Below, one piece after another: positions 1 through 6,532 of a stretch of 16,956 bases of DNA. Position 1 is the stretch's first letter. Each line of letters starts with the position of its first letter. Both the position numbers and the translations under genes were made by a program. Origin of the DNA: RGIG1934 sp045122895. Lineage in GTDB: Bacteria; Bacillota; Clostridia; Lachnospirales; Lachnospiraceae. A model generated the notes under the pieces. That model did no database searches. It had not been told where the DNA came from and saw nothing but the letters and a program-made list of their open reading frames with translations. The stretch is from NCBI GenBank assembly GCA_045122895.1, contig JBGVIE010000023.1:1-16956 (forward strand). Reading direction: 5' to 3'.

Positions 1-708
1 ATAATCATTTTCAAGAATCTCGATTTTCTCATCTCCTCCCATCTTATCACTTAACAACGCTTTTAGCAAACCAATTAATTCATTATCACTGGCGATATCT
101 TCGCTACCAAGACGTATCATTACAACATTTACCAAATCATAGTAAGTTTCACCTGTAAATTCTCCGTACATATCATTTTCTTTTATGCTATATGAAGTAA
201 TTGTGTTGGCATACTTGTCCGGTACATCCTTGCATATCCATATGGAGTAGACCTTCTTAATTCTGCTGTAGTCCTTTGCATTAAATTCTACGTTGTATTC
301 CTGTGACAAAATCCTTGCACAATAAAAAATACCTCTTGGCACCAAATCGTAACCCGGATCATATTTCTTCTGCGCTTCTACATCTACTATGACCTTGTCA
401 TCCGGTATGTCTGGTTTGTATGCATCAAATAGAATATCAAAATAAACTTTTCCTTCATCAGGAATATTGCTTTCCGTATCTTTGCCGAATAGCTTTTTGC
501 CACCCGGGTCAACCTCAACCTGTGACACCTTCACATTTTGCTCTATGAATGTTTCAATTGTCTCCACATCATAAGAAGCAAACTCCTCTGTTGTGTTTTT
601 TAGTATCCTGGCTAAAATTGGCTTGTACTTGACTAGATTTTTCGCATGCCCATCATACTGTGCCTTAATATCAGCCCTGGAAACATCCTTGCCTAACTCC
701 GTAAGCAT
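1..708 (-). CDS. PD-(D/E)XK nuclease family transposase, 3' end cut off by window edge
   Basis: Reading the minus strand from an ATG at 708-706 gives 236 open codons running off the left edge. AGGAGG lies just upstream of that ATG. The protein begins MLTELGKDVSRADIKAQYD. It carries the layout of the Rpn/PDDEXK_2 'nuclease family transposase' proteins common in Lachnospiraceae: YFDILFDAY (about residues 89-97, candidate catalytic Asp91 or Asp95), then VIVDVEAQKKYDPGYDLVPRG (split around 106-126), where Glu111-x-Gln113 fits the E-x-Q form of the active site, followed by YSIWIC (154-159). The family is linked to recombination-promoting DNA cleavage; the exact role here is unknown. No transposon ends are visible in the part present. 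An ATG at 713-711 sits closer to the RBS but reads into a stop within seven codons, so 708 is the start. Family call is from motif memory, not a search. Confidence 0.85.
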   Translation of the reverse strand, partial: MLTELGKDVSRADIKAQYDGHAKNLVKYKPILARILKNTTEEFASYDVETIETFIEQNVKVSQVEVDPGGKKLFGKDTESNIPDEGKVYFDILFDAYKPDIPDDKVIVDVEAQKKYDPGYDLVPRGIFYCARILSQEYNVEFNAKDYSRIKKVYSIWICKDVPDKYANTITSYSIKENDMYGEFTGETYYDLVNVVMIRLGSEDIASDNELIGLLKALLSDKMGGDEKIEILENDY

Positions 709-797
709 AGCATTCCTCCTTGCGTATTGTATTTTGAAAATAAAGGATTTCACAGCCGATACGGCAGATATATAGAAATCATTTAGAATCATTATTA

Positions 798-826
798 AGT
801 ATATACCATAGTATGCATATTTGCAA
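798..826 (-). promoter_or_regulatory. Likely sigma-A promoter of the PD-(D/E)XK gene
   Basis: On the minus strand, TTGCAA (826-821) is separated by exactly 17 bases from TATACT (803-798). This gives a leader of about 85 bases before the ATG at 708. The leader contains a small perfect hairpin, GCCG-ATA-CGGC (755-765). Confidence 0.55.
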
Positions 827-838
827 TAGAAAAATTTT

Positions 839-968
839 ACAAGCCATGCCAGCTCAAATCCGCTACGCTTCTTTTCGCTGTCGGGCTGTCGCCCTATAAA
901 ATGGCAAAAACAAACGCCCTTACAAGTAAACTTGTAGGGCGTTATTTTTACCATTTTGCATGGCTTGT
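839..968. repeat. Large composite palindrome, one arm interrupted
   Basis: An outer perfect 11-bp inverted repeat (ACAAGCCATGC at 839-849, GCATGGCTTGT at 958-968) encloses a long hairpin centred at about 928. On the right side the inner arm runs directly into the outer arm. On the left, about 48 bp (850-897) intervene. That insert is more GC-rich and contains GGGC-TGTC-GCCC (883-894). It begins a few bases downstream of the rubrerythrin stop codon. It could be a terminator combined with a REP- or MITE-like repeat. Confidence 0.6.
905..949 (-). terminator. Bidirectional intrinsic terminator, mainly for rubrerythrin
   Basis: Arms at 913-927 and 930-943 (core AACGCCCT / AGGGCGTT and ACAAGT / ACTTGT, one bulged T) close on a 2-base loop. 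The stem is flanked by a T-rich run on both strands (944-949 on plus; 910-905 read on minus). The stem extends further outward through AAAATGG / CCATTTT. It follows the rubrerythrin stop on the minus strand and would also stop plus-strand transcription. Confidence 0.8.
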
Positions 969-971
969 AGC

Positions 972-1520
972 TTACGCAAAGTATCTCTTTAATAATCCTT
1001 CGAATGCTTTGCCGTGGCGAGCTTCGTCACGAGCCATCTCATGAACAGTGTCATGGATTGCATCTAAGTTTGCTTTCTTTGCTCTTACTGCTAAGTCTGT
1101 CTTACCTGCTGTTGCTCCGTTTTCAGCATCTACTCTTAACTGAAGGTTCTTCTTTGTGCTTGTTGTTACAACTTCACCTAATAATTCAGCGAATTTAGCT
1201 GCGTGTTCAGCTTCTTCCCAAGCTGCTTTTTCGTAGTAAGATCCAACTTCTGGATATCCTTCTCTATAAGCTACTCTTGCCATTGCAAGATACATACCTA
1301 CTTCTGTACATTCTCCGTTGAAGTTTGCACGAAGATCTTCCTTGATATCTTCGCTTACTGCAGCATCCTGTGCCACGCCTACAACATGCTCGGCAGCCCA
1401 TGTTAATTCACCTGTCTGCTCTTCGAATTTGTCAGCGCCTGCGTGACATACTGGACATTCTGCCGGTGCTTCAGTTCCTTCATAAACATAACCACATACT
1501 TTACATACAAATTTACTCAT
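972..1520 (-). CDS. rbr: Reverse rubrerythrin (N-terminal rubredoxin plus diiron domain)
   Basis: 182 aa. The N-terminal rubredoxin-like domain has two CxxC knuckles (Cys6/Cys9 and Cys22/Cys25) for one Fe(SCys)4 site. A ferritin-like four-helix domain follows with diiron ligand patterns: Glu70, Glu103-x-x-His106, Glu133 and Glu166-x-x-His169. Rubredoxin first, diiron second, is the reverse of classical rubrerythrin and matches the clostridial reverse rubrerythrins, which act as NADH-linked peroxide reductases with a partner reductase. It is cytoplasmic, with no signal peptide. I chose the ATG at 1520-1518 because GGAGG lies 8 bases upstream; the in-frame ATG five codons earlier overlaps that RBS. 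It lies downstream of perR in the same direction but has its own promoter with a Per-box-like operator, so peroxide induction through PerR is the natural inference. Confidence 0.93.
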   Translation of the reverse strand: MSKFVCKVCGYVYEGTEAPAECPVCHAGADKFEEQTGELTWAAEHVVGVAQDAAVSEDIKEDLRANFNGECTEVGMYLAMARVAYREGYPEVGSYYEKAAWEEAEHAAKFAELLGEVVTTSTKKNLQLRVDAENGATAGKTDLAVRAKKANLDAIHDTVHEMARDEARHGKAFEGLLKRYFA

Positions 1521-1580
1521 TATTATATCCTCCATTCTTTCGCATTATCGCGATAATTAACTTGTTTAGTTATTAAAACT

Positions 1581-1627
1581 AGTAATCATTACTGTTTTAT
1601 GTTATCACAGGTTTTTTATGATGTCAA
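1581..1627 (-). promoter_or_regulatory. rbr promoter with Per-box-like operator
   Basis: On the minus strand, TTGACA (1627-1622), a 17-bp spacer and TAACAT (1604-1599) form a good sigma-A promoter. It is followed immediately by a perfect palindrome, AGTAATCATTACT (1581-1593), covering the predicted transcription start. The palindrome resembles the Per-box core (TATAATNATTATA), and the placement fits repression. Nearly the same 13-mer lies in the perR promoter. Confidence 0.75.
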
Positions 1628-1630
1628 TAG

Positions 1631-2020
1631 TTATTTTTGATTTAAACATTTCTTACATGTTCCATAGAAATATGTTGCGCTACCGTCTATCTTGCCGGGA
1701 AAAACCTTGTCAGCCAGCTCGTTTATAAAATCGAGATTGATAAGCTCTAAGTCTGATAACTGATTACAACTCTTACATATAAAATGATAATGTGGAAGGG
1801 GATTACCATCGAAATGGTCGACACTATCGCCACATTCAACTTTGATAATAGTTCCGTCAGCTACAAGCTTCGACAGATTTCGATATACTGTCCCGAGACT
1901 TATGGTAGGAAAATCTTTTCTTAAATCAGTATAAATCATATCTGCTGTCGGGTGATCATAACGATTTCTTAAATTAGCCAGAATAGCTTCTCGCTGTCTA
2001 CTGTATTTTGTTGTTTTCAA
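1631..2020 (-). CDS. perR: PerR-type peroxide-sensing repressor (Fur family)
   Basis: 129 aa. A winged-helix DNA-binding half (YSRQREAIL at about 6-14, TISLGTVYRNL at about 39-49) precedes a metal-binding dimerisation half. With a constant offset of 14 residues every B. subtilis PerR metal ligand is present: His23, Asp71, His77, His79 and Asp90 (for His37, Asp85, His91, His93, Asp104), and the zinc cysteines Cys82, Cys85, Cys122 and Cys125. The Asp at position 90 favours PerR over Fur or Zur. In PerR, Fe-bound His37/His91 are oxidised by H2O2 and repression is lost. The start is TTG (2020-2018), preceded by GGGAGGTGA about 10 bases upstream; no in-frame ATG fits that RBS. Its own promoter has the same operator as rbr, so autoregulation is likely. 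Confidence 0.93.
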   Translation of the reverse strand: MKTTKYSRQREAILANLRNRYDHPTADMIYTDLRKDFPTISLGTVYRNLSKLVADGTIIKVECGDSVDHFDGNPLPHYHFICKSCNQLSDLELINLDFINELADKVFPGKIDGSATYFYGTCKKCLNQK

Positions 2021-2043
2021 AATAAGATGTCACCTCCCAAAAT

Positions 2044-2090
2044 AATAATCATTACTATTTTAGTTTACAATTTACAACATAATAAGTCAA
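2044..2090 (-). promoter_or_regulatory. perR promoter with Per-box-like operator
   Basis: On the minus strand, TTGACT (2090-2085), a 17-bp spacer and TAAACT (2067-2062) are followed by the operator AATAATCATTACT (2044-2056, plus-strand reading). This differs by one base from the rbr operator and also sits just downstream of the -10 box. It supports a shared regulator acting on perR itself. Confidence 0.7.
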
Positions 2091-2102
2091 GAAAATTTTT
2101 CT

Positions 2103-2131
2103 TTGATAAATTACCTTTCTTTGTATATAAT
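2103..2131 (+). promoter_or_regulatory. pyk promoter
   Basis: TTGATA (2103-2108), 17-bp spacer, TATAAT (2126-2131). Transcription should start at about 2138, within or next to the 8-bp duplication that precedes the small inserted element. Confidence 0.75.
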
Positions 2132-2215
2132 ACCAATATGTAACTGTTCAGAGCCAGGCATATTTTGCAGTTAAATGTGACGAGTGCTCGCGTTCGTGAA
2201 CAGTTACACCAATAT
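2132..2215. mobile_element. MITE-like element 1: 68 bp with 8-bp target duplication
   Basis: Positions 2140-2207 begin GTAACTGTTCA (2140-2150) and end TGAACAGTTAC (2197-2207), a perfect 11-bp terminal inverted repeat. The left end continues as GAGCC. The element is flanked by exact 8-bp direct repeats ACCAATAT (2132-2139 and 2208-2215), as expected of a target site duplication. The interior holds TAAATGTGA (2172-2180), shared with element 2, and a short hairpin CGAG-TG-CTCG (2181-2190). It has no coding capacity. It lies in the pyk leader and would fold into a stem at the mRNA 5' end. Confidence 0.8.
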
Positions 2216-2242
2216 ATGTTATAGCGGAATGGAGATTAGTAT

Positions 2243-3673
2243 ATGAGAAAAACAAAAATAGTATGTACATTAGGACCGGCAACGGACAACATAGAAGTAT
2301 TCAGGGAATTGGTTAATTGTGGAATGGATGTTGCAAGATTCAATTTTTCACATGGGGACCACAGTATTCATCTTGGCAGACTTGAGACACTTAGACAACT
2401 GCGTGAAGAAGCAGGCAAACCGATTGCGGCGTTGCTTGATACAAAGGGACCTGAGATTAGAGTGAGACAGTTTGTCAGTGGAAAAGTTTTATTGGAAAAT
2501 GGTAAGAGATTTACACTTACAACAAGGGATGTGGATGGAACTGACGAGATTGTAAGTATAACATATGAAGGGCTTGTCGATGATATCAAGGCTGGTGACA
2601 CCATTCTTATAGATGACGGTTTGATTGAACTTGAAGTAAAAGAGATTTTAGACAACACAGATATTAAGTGTGAAGTTATTACGGGCGGATATGTTTCAAA
2701 TAATAAGGGGATAAATGTTCCTGATGTAGAGATTTCGATGCCGTATATAAGTGAAAAAGACAGAGAAGATATTATTTTTGGTATTGAAAATGGATTTGAT
2801 TTCATTGCAGCGTCATTCGTAAGAACCGCCGGAGATGTGCTTCAGATAAGAAGAATTCTTGAAGAACATAACTGTAATTCTATCAATATAATTGCAAAAA
2901 TTGAGAATCTTCAGGGTGTTGAACATATAGATGAAATCATTCAGGTATCTGATGGAATTATGGTGGCAAGAGGTGATATGGGAGTTGAGATTCCGGGTGA
3001 AGAGGTTCCTGTTATCCAGAAGATGATTATCAAAAAAGTCTACAATGCCGGTAAGCAGGTAATTACTGCAACACAGATGCTTGATTCTATGATGAAGAAT
3101 AAAAGACCGACACGAGCAGAGACAACCGACGTTGCCAATGCTATTTATGATGGAACGTCAGCAATTATGTTATCAGGTGAGACTGCGGCAGGTGATTATC
3201 CGGTTGAAGCACTTAAGACTATGGTCAGAATTGCAGAGAGAACAGAGCAGGATGTAGATTACGAGAAACGTTTCAGACAGATAGAGCGAAAGTCAAACCC
3301 GGATGTGACTGACGCAATATCCCATGCAACATGTACAACTGCACATGACCTTAATGCATCGGGAATCATTACGGTAACGAAATCAGGAAGAACAGCAAGG
3401 ATGATTTCAAGATATCGTCCGGAATGTGATATTTTTGGATGTTCAACATATCCAAATGTCTGCAGACAGCTCAATATGTCATGGGGTGTGACGCCTGTGC
3501 TTATAGATGAACAGCAGGATACATTTGAACTTTTTGAAAATGCTGTAAAACTCATAAGTGACAAAGGATATATGAAACTTGATGACATAGCTGTAATAAC
3601 GGCAGGAGTCCCACTTGGTATTTCGGGAACGACTAATATGATAAAAGTACACAGAGTAGGACGAATTAATTAG
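2243..3673 (+). CDS. pyk: Pyruvate kinase
   Basis: 476 aa. It catalyses phosphoenolpyruvate + ADP to pyruvate + ATP, the last ATP-forming step of glycolysis, in the cytoplasm. It opens with MRKTKIVCTLGPATDN, which is diagnostic. The substrate- and metal-binding stretches are visible: ARFNFSHGDH (about 31-40), DTKGPEIR (66-73), IIAKIENLQGVEHIDEI (about 217-233) and MVARGDMGVEIP (about 240-251), plus ATQMLDSM and LSGETAAGDYP. The C-terminal allosteric domain is present, but the extra PEP-utiliser-like domain of Bacillus-type enzymes is absent, so the length matches the ~470-residue class. The RBS is GGAG about 9 bases before the ATG. It diverges from perR and is followed directly by element 2, with no separate classical terminator; the long inverted repeat of that element may serve. 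Confidence 0.97.
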   Translation: MRKTKIVCTLGPATDNIEVFRELVNCGMDVARFNFSHGDHSIHLGRLETLRQLREEAGKPIAALLDTKGPEIRVRQFVSGKVLLENGKRFTLTTRDVDGTDEIVSITYEGLVDDIKAGDTILIDDGLIELEVKEILDNTDIKCEVITGGYVSNNKGINVPDVEISMPYISEKDREDIIFGIENGFDFIAASFVRTAGDVLQIRRILEEHNCNSINIIAKIENLQGVEHIDEIIQVSDGIMVARGDMGVEIPGEEVPVIQKMIIKKVYNAGKQVITATQMLDSMMKNKRPTRAETTDVANAIYDGTSAIMLSGETAAGDYPVEALKTMVRIAERTEQDVDYEKRFRQIERKSNPDVTDAISHATCTTAHDLNASGIITVTKSGRTARMISRYRPECDIFGCSTYPNVCRQLNMSWGVTPVLIDEQQDTFELFENAVKLISDKGYMKLDDIAVITAGVPLGISGTTNMIKVHRVGRIN

Positions 3674-3685
3674 TAATAATATGTG

Positions 3686-3817
3686 GTATCTGTTCAGAGC
3701 CAACCTCGAAAACTGATAAATGTGAAAAATTTGTGAAATTGCCTAAATAATTTTACTTTTTTCTTCTGTTGTGGTATAAATGAGTTTGTAGCTGTTTTGA
3801 GGTGGGCTCTGAACAGG
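3686..3817. mobile_element. MITE-like element 2, about 130 bp, partly decayed
   Basis: Inward-facing ends CTGTTCAGAGCC (3690-3701) and GGCTCTGAACAG (3805-3816) are perfect 12-bp inverted repeats. Similarity continues inward as ACCTCGAAAAC against the reverse complement ACCTCAAAAC. The left end extends outward as GTAT, resembling the GTAA of element 1. A 6-bp direct repeat TATGTG flanks it (3680-3685 and 3818-3823), consistent with an older, mutated 8-bp duplication. The internal 9-mer TAAATGTGA (3717-3725) lies 15 bases from the end, against 16 in element 1. It is the only insertion in the pyk-PPIase gap. Confidence 0.72.
3752..3780 (+). promoter_or_regulatory. Possible promoter inside element 2, facing the PPIase gene
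   Basis: TTTACT (3752-3757), 17-bp spacer, TATAAA (3775-3780). The sequence lies wholly inside the inserted element. It is the best-spaced promoter match I see between pyk and the lipoprotein gene. A TATAAT at 3837-3842 has no good partner and lies very close to the start codon. Confidence 0.4.
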
Positions 3818-3861
3818 TATGTGAATTATATTTAATTATAATATAGAGGAAAGGTATTAAT

Positions 3862-5004
3862 ATGAGAAAGAGATTATTATTAATAGGAATGTGTGTGGTT
3901 ATGGCATTTTCTACAGTAGCATGTAAGAAGAAGGATTCGAAAAAAGACAATACTGAGACAACAAGTGCATCAGAGCAGGAGACTACAGTGCCGGGAAGCA
4001 ATCCTAAGGATTCAGTAGCAGAAGGTGATGCAAAGGTAACTGAACTTGCTGAATATAAGGGACTTGAAGTATACAAGTCAAAGGTAACTATAGCAGATAC
4101 ATCAGTTGACAGCTCGGTAAACAGTATTTTATCACAATATCCGGTCAAGGAAGGTAAGGTTACAGATAAGAGCATAGTTAATATTGATTATGTTGGAAAG
4201 CTTGATGGAGAGGCATTTGAAGGAGGAACAGCACAGGGACAGACACTTGATATTGCCAACAGCACATATATTAAAGGATTTGCAGAAGGATTAGTTGGTG
4301 TTAAGATTGGAGATACAGTTGATTTAAATCTTACATTCCCTGACCCATATGATAACAATCCAGACCTTGCAGGAAAAGCAGTTGTATTCACAGTTACAGT
4401 TAATTCTGTAATGCCTGAACTTACAGATGAATTCGTAGCAGCTAACTTAAAAAAGCAGTACGAAGTATCAACAGTTAAAGAACTTAAAGATTATGTAAAA
4501 AATCAGATGATTCTTTCAGCAAAATATAGCGCAGTATGGTCTGATTATGTATCAAGCTGTGTAGTAGTATTTTCAAAGGAAGAGTTAGACAAGTTAATCC
4601 AGAATGGTGTCGAATATTACGAAAACTTTGTAAAGTCTCAGACAGATAAAGAGCTTAAGGAATATATTGAGGAAAATGGTCAGACATATGAAGAGTTTGA
4701 AGAAACGCTTAAGCTTGAAGCTATGTCAAACCTTAAGGAGCAGATGATAGCAGAAGAGATTGCTAAAAAAGAAAATATTGAGGTTACAGACGAAGAGTAC
4801 GAAAAAGAAGCAAACTACTACATCGAGACTTACAGCTTAAAAGATAAAGCTGAATTCGAGGAGAAATACAACAAAGACGATATTATGAAGAATATCCTTT
4901 ACTACAAGGTAGTCGAATGGGTATGTAACAACACAAATGTTGTAGATGATCCGGAGACAACTTCAGCAGAGGCAACTTCAGAAGAGACGAGTTCAGCAGA
5001 ATAA
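3862..5004 (+). CDS. Trigger-factor-like peptidyl-prolyl isomerase lipoprotein
   Basis: 380 aa. A lipoprotein signal (MRKRLLLIGMCVVMAFSTVAC) ends in the lipobox STVAC with Cys21 as the lipidation site, so the mature protein should be anchored on the outer face of the membrane. A Lys/Glu/Thr-rich linker follows. Next comes an FKBP-type domain of trigger-factor type (about 95-185; VNIDYVGKLDGEAFEGG, IKGFAEGLVGVKIGDTVDL, DLAGKAVVFTVTVNSV). The helical trigger-factor C-terminal region (about 188-355) begins PELTDEFVAANLKK. The tail is rich in Ser, Thr and Glu. The ribosome-binding N-domain of trigger factor is replaced by the lipoprotein leader, so the likely role is folding of exported proteins rather than of nascent chains. 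The RBS is AGAGGAAAGG before the ATG. A strong terminator follows, so it is probably monocistronic. Confidence 0.9.
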   Translation: MRKRLLLIGMCVVMAFSTVACKKKDSKKDNTETTSASEQETTVPGSNPKDSVAEGDAKVTELAEYKGLEVYKSKVTIADTSVDSSVNSILSQYPVKEGKVTDKSIVNIDYVGKLDGEAFEGGTAQGQTLDIANSTYIKGFAEGLVGVKIGDTVDLNLTFPDPYDNNPDLAGKAVVFTVTVNSVMPELTDEFVAANLKKQYEVSTVKELKDYVKNQMILSAKYSAVWSDYVSSCVVVFSKEELDKLIQNGVEYYENFVKSQTDKELKEYIEENGQTYEEFEETLKLEAMSNLKEQMIAEEIAKKENIEVTDEEYEKEANYYIETYSLKDKAEFEEKYNKDDIMKNILYYKVVEWVCNNTNVVDDPETTSAEATSEETSSAE

Positions 5005-5020
5005 ATATCAAAGAAAAAAA

Positions 5021-5049
5021 GGCTATCGCGTATGTGCGATAGCCTTTTT
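5021..5049. terminator. Bidirectional intrinsic terminator between convergent genes
   Basis: A perfect 9-bp stem, GGCTATCGC (5021-5029) with GCGATAGCC (5036-5044) and a 6-base loop, is followed by TTTTT on plus and preceded by a poly-A run (5012-5020) that gives a U-tract on minus. It serves both the PPIase gene and the convergent capA-family gene. Confidence 0.92.
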
Positions 5050-5074
5050 ATCTCGCCGGCAATAACGCCGAGTG

Positions 5075-6412
5075 TTATTGTACTACAATCTCTCCGTCGT
5101 CTTTGATATCTACATCAAACGAAATACTAAGAAGATAGTCAAGAATGCGTCGTCTTTCTTTTTTGTCTTTTACAAGAGATGTAACACCACCTGTTCTAAA
5201 GCATGTAACAAAGGACATCCTCTTGAAACCGGAACTGTCAATTGTAATGTCCAGGACTCCGGTCTCATCAGTTAAGTTGTTAAACCAGAAATCCCCCAGA
5301 CTGTATGCGATAGGATGACCTTTATAATACTCAACTCCCTGGAGGGTATGTGGGTGACCTCCGACGATAGCATCGGCACCGGCATCAATATATTCCCGTC
5401 CCATTTCTTTCTGATAATCTGCAACTACGTTGCTGTCTTCCGTTCCCCAATGAACGTATGCAACGAGATAATCACATTCTTTTTTTGCTTTTTTAATTAC
5501 CTTTAAGTACTCGGCTGAATCATAAGTTCTAAGAACACCAGGCGAATCCTTAGTCGCTTCGGGGGTAAAGATATATTTCTCTGAACGGTTTGCCGCAACA
5601 AAACCAATCTTAATTCCGTTAATATAGAAAAACTGGGGTTTTTTTGCCTCTTCAATATCTGCACCTGCTCCCACATAAGGAATGTCAGCCTTCTTTAGTG
5701 TGTCAAGAGTATCAAAAAATGCATCAGGTCCGAAATCATATACATGATTATTTGACAATGATACGATATCCGTGCCAAGCTCTTTTATAATCTCGATACG
5801 TTCGGGTTTAGCCCTGAAAGTGTAATACTTGCCTTCCAGCGCTTCGCCCCTGTTGCTATATGTAAATTCATTATTAAGCATAAAAATATCAAAATTGTTC
5901 GTAACATTAATAAGCCCATTAGCTATACCCTGGCTTAAATCGTTATTATGTTCCTCGAGAAAATTGCAGGTATCGAATCCTTCGCTCAAACACAAATCTC
6001 CGGCAAAACCAAGGGAAATCTCTTCTTTCCCGTTTGAAAATGTAGCAGTGTCTTTGTCGATTACTCCTTTGTAAAAATCATAAAGCACGTTAAAACTCAT
6101 TCCGGTGTAGTCGTACCAGAAATCGTTTGAATTGTGTGACATACAAAAATACGATTCTAAATCATCAAAAATATTGTCGTTCATATTTTCTTTAATCCAC
6201 ATTAGAAAATCGTAGGTTACTTTTTTGTTATCTGAAAGGAAGGGCTTTAATTCGCTGAAAGCATCTTTTGTACTCTTTGTTTTTGCGGTCGTGGTTTCAC
6301 TTGGTGTCTCAAGGGCGCTGGAATCCGGTTTGTGAAGATACTCGCTTACGAAGAGAAAAAGAAGCGTACAAAGTAACAGACAACAGGCAAAAGTGGTTAT
6401 TTTTTTAATCAT
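5075..6412 (-). CDS. CapA-family (poly-gamma-glutamate synthesis-type) metallophosphatase-fold protein
   Basis: 445 aa. A single N-terminal hydrophobic segment (about residues 7-24) without a clear lipobox suggests a membrane-anchored extracellular protein. A Thr/Ser/Lys-rich linker follows. The CapA domain starts at about residue 130: SLGFAGDLCLSEGF (metal-binding Asp), FMLNNEFTYSNRG (Asn-Glu), LGTDIVSLSNNHVYDFG (Asn-Asn-His), VAYVHWGTE, GADAIVGGHPHTLQGVEYYKG (Gly-His-Pro-His) and IAYSLGDFWFNN. CapA proteins act in cell-envelope poly-glutamate assembly, but many clostridial homologues stand alone with no capB/capC, as here, so the substrate is unknown. I chose the ATG at 6412-6410 because GGAG lies 7 bases upstream; the longer frame to 6478 begins with MCYIIKEK and lacks an RBS. 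It converges on the PPIase gene and diverges from map. Confidence 0.87.
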   Translation of the reverse strand: MIKKITTFACCLLLCTLLFLFVSEYLHKPDSSALETPSETTTAKTKSTKDAFSELKPFLSDNKKVTYDFLMWIKENMNDNIFDDLESYFCMSHNSNDFWYDYTGMSFNVLYDFYKGVIDKDTATFSNGKEEISLGFAGDLCLSEGFDTCNFLEEHNNDLSQGIANGLINVTNNFDIFMLNNEFTYSNRGEALEGKYYTFRAKPERIEIIKELGTDIVSLSNNHVYDFGPDAFFDTLDTLKKADIPYVGAGADIEEAKKPQFFYINGIKIGFVAANRSEKYIFTPEATKDSPGVLRTYDSAEYLKVIKKAKKECDYLVAYVHWGTEDSNVVADYQKEMGREYIDAGADAIVGGHPHTLQGVEYYKGHPIAYSLGDFWFNNLTDETGVLDITIDSSGFKRMSFVTCFRTGGVTSLVKDKKERRRILDYLLSISFDVDIKDDGEIVVQ

Positions 6413-6430
6413 ATTAATCTCCATTCTGCT

Positions 6431-6443
6431 GACGCCTTGCGTC
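6431..6443. repeat. Short perfect hairpin in the capA-family leader
   Basis: GACGC-CTT-GCGTC, a 5-bp GC-rich stem with a 3-base loop, lies about 20 bases upstream of the capA-family start codon and close to its RBS. It could be an operator half-site pair or an mRNA hairpin; nothing else supports either. Confidence 0.35.
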
Positions 6444-6490
6444 GTTTGTAAAATTTTTTCTTTTATAATGTAACACATAAAAAATAATTG

Positions 6491-6499
6491 TGCTATACT
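6491..6499 (+). promoter_or_regulatory. Extended -10 promoter of map
   Basis: TGC-TATACT is an extended -10 element (TGn before the hexamer). No good -35 box is visible 16-18 bases upstream, which is usual for extended -10 promoters. The leader would be about 28 bases. Confidence 0.5.
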
Positions 6500-6532
6500 T
6501 ATCTGGGACCTAGAGAAAGGAAATATTTGATT

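Noticed and set aside
593..775. 60-codon plus-strand frame near the left edge
   Set aside because: Most of it is antisense to the well-supported PD-(D/E)XK gene (1-708), and it has no RBS.
5075..6478. Longer start for the CapA-family protein (to 6478)
   Set aside because: The extra 22 residues lack an RBS and lie in the promoter region; the ATG at 6412 has GGAG at normal spacing and starts with a typical membrane-anchor sequence.
6488..6532. Upstream ATG for map
   Set aside because: It would place the extended -10 promoter inside the coding region; the ATG at 6533 has a good RBS and gives the standard SEC-C N-terminus.
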